Below are positions 59,818 to 64,000 of a stretch of 64,000 nucleotides of DNA, in pieces (the first letter of the stretch is position 1; each line of letters opens with the position of its first letter). This DNA comes from Cryptomeria japonica (lineage: Eukaryota; Streptophyta; Pinopsida; Cupressales; Cupressaceae): assembly GCF_030272615.1 (NCBI RefSeq), contig NC_081414.1:761923648-761987647 (forward strand), given 5' to 3'. Both the position numbers and the translations under genes were made by a program. Under the pieces are notes generated by a model, which had not been told where the DNA came from, did no database searches, and saw only the letters and a program-made list of their open reading frames with translations.

Positions 59818-60850
59818 TTCATCAGACAAATCTTCTTTTACAAAAACAAAGACAATCTCTTCATTGTCATCATCTTCAAATTCCTCATCAGTCATTCCTT
59901 AATCAACTACAACATATCATTTTTTCTTCCATTTCCTTTATATTTCCTAAACTTCTCCTTTCTATCACTATTAGGATAGTTTGCAGTTATATGTCCAATC
60001 TTATTGCAAGAGAAACACTTAAGAGGTAGTTTACGTTTATATTTACCAATGCCTCTCAAAAGTCTCTTAGCCAGAAGATCTTCAAACTCAATCAAGTTGT
60101 CTTCATCGTCCACATCTATCCTGCTACCACCATGACTTGATCTGCAATCATAATTGTCACATACATCTTTCCCTTTTCTCATAGGTGTACCAGTTATAGA
60201 TGCCTTAAAAGTTGATTCAAATGACTTAGAAATACTATTATCAAAACTATTCAATTCAAATGTAGTTAGTTTACCAGTAAGTGAATCAACAATGACCTTA
60301 TCACTACTCACTGACTTTAACTCTTGAATACCAGAAACTCTGATTGCAAAGGCAGGTATAAGAGTTATAAGCATCTTACTTACAATAATGTCATCTTCAA
60401 TCTTACCTCCAACACTTTTAATACCACTAACAACCTCTTTGATCCTTTGTCCATACTGAGCTATATTTTCACCTTCTACCATTCTCATATCATCAAATTT
60501 ACCTCTAAGACTCTTTTCCTTAGCTTTTTGAACATGTTTATCACCACCATAGATTAGTTCTAATTTCTCCCAAACTTTAAATGCAGTTTCTAATCCATGT
60601 ACATCAATGTATTTAATATCAAACAATGCACTTACAATGGCTTCTAGTGCTTGATTGTTTTCCTGATTCTCCTTAAGTTGATCAGGAGTTAGAAGACCGG
60701 TAGGGGGTACATATTTAGTAGTAACATGTTACCAAAACTAATAACCCATACCTTTGATATAAATGTTCATTATGTCTTTCCATATTGTGTAGTTGTCCTT
60801 AGTAAATTTGGACCCTCCTTCTTCATCATTTTCTTTTGGATCTTTTCCTC
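59818..60850 (-). pseudogene. gag of element D
   Basis: Right to left: GGSKFTKDNYTIWKDIMNIY and YVPPTGLLTPDQLKENQENN, then a long frame from 60626 with GLETAFKVWEKLELIYGGDK, KSLRGKFDDMRMVEGENIAQ and SLTGKLTTFELNSFD. A knuckle CFSCNKIGHITANY (last Cys lost) lies near 60027-59985. After that come FEDDDNEEIVFVFVKEDLSD and the E insertion. It parallels the gag of C throughout (YGGDEHVKKAKEESLRGKFE), so C and D are sister lineages. Few stops interrupt it, the best preserved gag here. Start uncertain; about 340 codons are visible. Confidence 0.85.
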
Positions 60851-60882
60851 AAGTTGTTAAGCTTCCTACATAGAGGACATAA

Positions 60883-60895
60883 GGCTCTGATACCA
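60883..60895 (-). other. primer binding site of element D
   Basis: GGCTCTGATACCA, the complement of TGGTATCAGAGCC, two bases from LTR start 60898. Confidence 0.9.
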
Positions 60896-60897
60896 GT

Positions 60898-61923
60898 TAT
60901 TATTTAGAGGATCTGGTTAATACTGAGAGGGGGGTTGAATCAGTATTAACAACAAACTAAAATCTTAAACCAAAACGATCAATAATTTACCAAAACAGAT
61001 CATAACTAGTACCAGTAACCACTGAAATCAATCTACTTAATCAAATTTACCAAACTACTCATTTAAGTGTTCCATATCATGTATGCAATAGAAAGATATC
61101 AGCTTAACACAAACACAAATGAATCACCATATGAACACCAATATTTTCAAGTGGAAACCCAAATGGGAAAAACCATAGTGGGAATTGGTACCCACGAGAT
61201 AATGCACTCTTTTGGAATGTGCCCTGTTAGAAGCCTAGCCTGATTAGGAGATTACAATGATGTCCAATTAGGATAAGACCATGTTAGGAGTCTCCCAGTC
61301 AAGGGATTTATAATATGAACTTTGTTAGGATCTTTTCCTTGTTAGAAGCAACCGCGTAGGAGGATTTAAACTGAAGTTGTTGAGATACCCGGTTAACGGA
61401 TTTACATGAACAAGTAAAACCCTATAGAAAATACAATAGTAAATCACAAACATGACTTTCAGTTATCAAAACATGAAGCAGTTCTGGTCATAGAATCATT
61501 ACAATGATATAAATGCATGTTTCAAACCGTAACACCTAATTCCTCATCAATCTTCAGAACCAATTACATAAGTATAACACTGTTTCATGTTTACCGGTTA
61601 AAGTCCTATTTTCCAGGTTTTCTATCAGCTGCACAGTTCATCTCACCAACTTAATCCATTATTGATTAGGTTATACCAGTAAACGTAGATGACAAAGTAG
61701 TCAAGAATAAACAATTGCCATAGTTGCCATCAATGACAACAGAAATCACTGATCACCAAGTCACCAACTAGTATCTCAATCTATACTAGTCATACATCAC
61801 CATGCCATCATTATCCTTATCATATTAACTATATCATCACCAATAGTTCTTCAATATATCATCACCAATAGTCCTTATACTGATATGTCAACATCATAAT
61901 CAGTTATGCCAATCATGCTAACA
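60898..61923 (-). repeat. LTR D, right copy (5' LTR)
   Basis: Starts TATTATTTAGAGG (a decayed TG) and ends ATGCTAACA. It lacks the segment equivalent to 15249-15836 of the left copy; the joint reads ACATGAACAAG then TAAAACCCT near 61410. Confidence 0.85.
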
Positions 61924-61928
61924 TTATG

Positions 61929-62848
61929 CTATAGTAACCTAAGTCTTCAAGTGTAATTAGATCTATCTATATGTTAGAGGCTATGCTTTAAAAGAAATAG
62001 CTATCCCAAATTTATTCTTTTATGAAGATATTAATTTGAATCAAGATTATTTTTCATAGAAGTAGGTGTGAGTGTTTTAGTGATGCATTTCCTTGGTATT
62101 TTCTAGATCATTGTAAGGTGGATTATATCTAGTACTTTCTACATTCTTAATGCTCCAAGGTATCATATTGGTTTATATTAGTGTTGGAGTCGATGTTTTG
62201 GGATCTTCGGTGTATTTTTGTAGGGGACATTTTGGTACAAATGATCTTCATATCAAAGTTATCTAGGACTTTGTCTTTGTTTCACCTAAGTGGGTGGCAG
62301 CCGAGGAGACAACTTTCTGGGGTATGAGACCCTAGAAAGGGTTGCATACCTACTTTGTTATGTATTTTTTAGTCAAACTACGAAGTCTCTATGCATTCAC
62401 GTAGGTAAGGCCATCTATGGTGAGCCCCCAAGACTGTAGGTCTAGCCCTTAGGACTGGCACTTCTGAGTTGTCCGGTCATGTCACTCATCTTATGTCTTA
62501 TTTTTACCCTTGTGAGTTCAATGGTATATGTTTGTCTAGTTAAAGTTATTGTATGGTTTAACCTATTGATCATGCATCTAGGTTTTGATAGATCTAATGT
62601 GTGCATCTAGGAGTGTAGGCTTATGTGCATGAACATGGGGAAAGTCGATTCATGTACTATATCGAGAAGATAAATTTTAGGTATGAGGTGATAGGTTTGT
62701 TAGTTAAGTATTTCTTAAATCAGAATTCAGTATGTTGCAGTGTGTACAATCATAATCTTTTAGTAATTTTATAATTTGTGATTGTTTTTAAAAAAAAATT
62801 GTCACTACTTTTTAGATTATGTTCGCTTGTGTAAAAGTGGGCATTACA
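61929..62848 (+). repeat. LTR G, right portion
   Basis: Continues LTR G after D and its target duplication, ending GGGCATTACA. It includes a less AT-rich stretch (about 62280-62480) with GTGAGCCCCCAAGACTGTAG. Noncoding. Confidence 0.65.
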
Positions 62849-62850
62849 TT

Positions 62851-62860
62851 TGGTATCAGA
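62851..62860 (+). other. primer binding site of element G
   Basis: TGGTATCAGA, tRNA-Met type, two bases after the LTR end. Confidence 0.7.
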
Positions 62861-63332
62861 ACTAGGTTGCAACACTAGGATCTTTGGTCAAGTATTTTAT
62901 CCTTATTCTTGTATGGTGTGTTGTCATAGTAAGTCATTAACTGTGTTCTTGTCTTCCTCGATGCATGTTGGTGAAATAATATTTTACTTAATATTTTCTT
63001 TCTTTACCCTAATTAAAGTGTCTAAATTTGTGTGTATTGATTCCTTGGGTATAATTTAATGTTAGTAATAGATGATTTGATTTGAACTACATAAAGGTTT
63101 CTAGCATATACTTGGATGCAAAAGATAGCACTGATATGATGATGAACATGTTTATAGATTAGAATGAAATTGTAATAAATTTTTTATTGAAAATGCCATT
63201 TACATGATTAGGCTTACTATTCTAGGACAAAGTATTTCTTTCCTTATGACTAGTTAGAAGAAGTGTGGGTGTGCATGAGAATTTCTACATATCAGTTTGG
63301 GTTAAACTTTGTGCCTAGGTGAAGAAATTAGA

Positions 63333-63387
<55 letters not shown>

Positions 63388-64000
63388 ATGGGTTTTATCT
63401 TTCTTCATCTCTTATCCCTACCTTAATATGCAATAAAAGTATGATGCTTTATGATGAATTTTAAACCAATTAATAATAATTGCTTATTTTGTGAATGGGG
63501 CTTTGTGTGTATAAAATCTTATTTGTATAGAACTCATCTTGTTGTATGGTCCTAAGTGTTCAAGTTATGATTACTAAATCTTGAAAATCTCATGGATTAT
63601 TATATTTGTGTCCTTATCAAAATATAATTATATAACATAGGGTAGTGGTTGCATTGGTCAATAAAGATTATGTACTTAGAGAATTTAATTATCCTTGAAT
63701 GGCCTTAATTGATTTAGTATGTACATATTATTTGTTAGAATGATAGCTATCTCTTTCCATCTTCTCTCTATTTAAATTTTTTATTAATGAATATGCTACT
63801 TGGGAATATAAGTAGACTAGTATATGTAATGAGAATTATTTGATTAGAATGAATCTTGTGTTAGGAAAACAAGTTATTACATTGTATTCATGATGCTTTT
63901 AATATAGAATATTATATGGAATGTCTTTTTCTTGATGATATTTTAAAAGTGTGTATGTGAAACTAGTATCATTCTTTCATGTTCTTATTGACTTGGGTAA
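62861..64000 (+). other. leader of element G, no gene visible
   Basis: AT-rich; the open frame at 62850-63059 covers the primer site and is not a gene. No gag motif appears before the window ends. Confidence 0.5.
63335..63382. repeat. (AT)24 microsatellite
   Basis: About 24 uninterrupted AT units, without interruption and so probably young or unstable. Confidence 0.95.

Larger units (their letters stand above)
14734..61923 (-). mobile_element. element D: Ty1/copia retrotransposon, split by three insertions
   Basis: Left LTR 14734-16357 and right LTR 60898-61923 share sequence throughout. Flanks TAATG (14729-14733) and TTATG (61924-61928) are a 4-of-5 target duplication. The primer site complement lies at 60883-60895, so transcription runs right to left. 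The original internal region is in four pieces: gag (59818-60897), protease/integrase/RT (48222-50508), RNase H (26058-24966) and the PPT piece (16386-16358). These add to about 4.5 kb, normal for copia. Insertions E, B and F separate the pieces, and the protein reads on across each. D is older than E, B and F and younger than G. Confidence 0.85.
12004..62848 (+). mobile_element. element G: Ty3/gypsy-type 5' LTR split by a 47-kb nested insertion
   Basis: The LTR starts TGTAATGCCC at 12004 and ends GGGCATTACA at 62848, perfect 10-bp inverted termini. Two bases later TGGTATCAGA (62851) matches a tRNA-Met primer site. TGTAACGCCC...GGGCGTTACA ends with this primer site are, from memory, typical of plant gypsy chromoviruses (Tekay/Del type). 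The LTR proper is 12004-14733 plus 61929-62848, about 3.65 kb, which fits the long LTRs of that group. Element D sits in it, bounded by 5-bp duplications. The internal region runs right past 64000 without a gag frame appearing, so the lineage is inferred from termini only. Confidence 0.7.

Overview
This is plant nuclear DNA, AT-rich and free of bacterial-type gene organisation. Almost all of it is repeats: a deep stack of LTR retrotransposons nested inside one another, flanked on the left by AT-rich sequence with two decayed DNA-transposon genes. No intact host gene, tRNA or rRNA gene was found. The load of old, heavily mutated LTR elements suggests a very large plant genome, plausibly a gymnosperm, but the window does not prove the taxon.

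Layout. Positions 1-1740 hold a broken minus-strand DDE-type transposase-like gene that runs off the left edge. Around 5.1-6.0 kb is a possible solo or partial gypsy-type LTR (H). At 6.4-8.5 kb lies a decayed MULE/SWIM transposase. At 12004 a Ty3/gypsy-type LTR (G) begins with TGTAATGCCC and ends at 62848 with GGGCATTACA, followed by a tRNA-Met primer site. Everything between 14734 and 61923 has been inserted into that LTR.

The stack. Copia element D (minus, 14734-61923) sits in G. D was hit three times: by F (minus, 16387-24960, beside its PPT), by B (minus, 26059-48216, TSD AGTCT, between RT and RNase H) and by E (plus, about 50509-59812, between gag and protease). B was hit by A (plus, 29682-37065, in ORF2) and by C (plus, 38399-45763, TSD GATTC, in gag). 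The left LTR of E carries a 967-bp TIR element (50646-51612, TSD AGGA). Boundaries come from LTR pairs, TG..CA ends, primer sites, PPTs and target duplications. Excising each element rejoins the sequence or reading frame of its host.

Working relationships. Only C and D encode pol (protease, integrase, RT, RNase H), and both are full of stops. E and F are gag-only relatives of each other with about 3.3 kb internal regions. A and B form another family: a coiled-coil gag with four CCHC knuckles followed by a long second ORF (about 1060 codons) that I do not recognise, and no pol. All six copia-type elements share the tRNA-Met primer site, the AAAGGGGGAGATTGTTGGC-type PPT/LTR junction (varied in D) and a conserved LTR core. 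This suggests that the pol-less families are mobilised in trans by C/D-like elements. The A/B second ORF is the best candidate here for something undescribed.

LTR pairs and frames show heavy C-to-T/G-to-A decay. Stops in C sit where D or the copia consensus has Gln (CAG) or Arg (CGA), as expected from long-term CHG/CG methylation of silenced elements.
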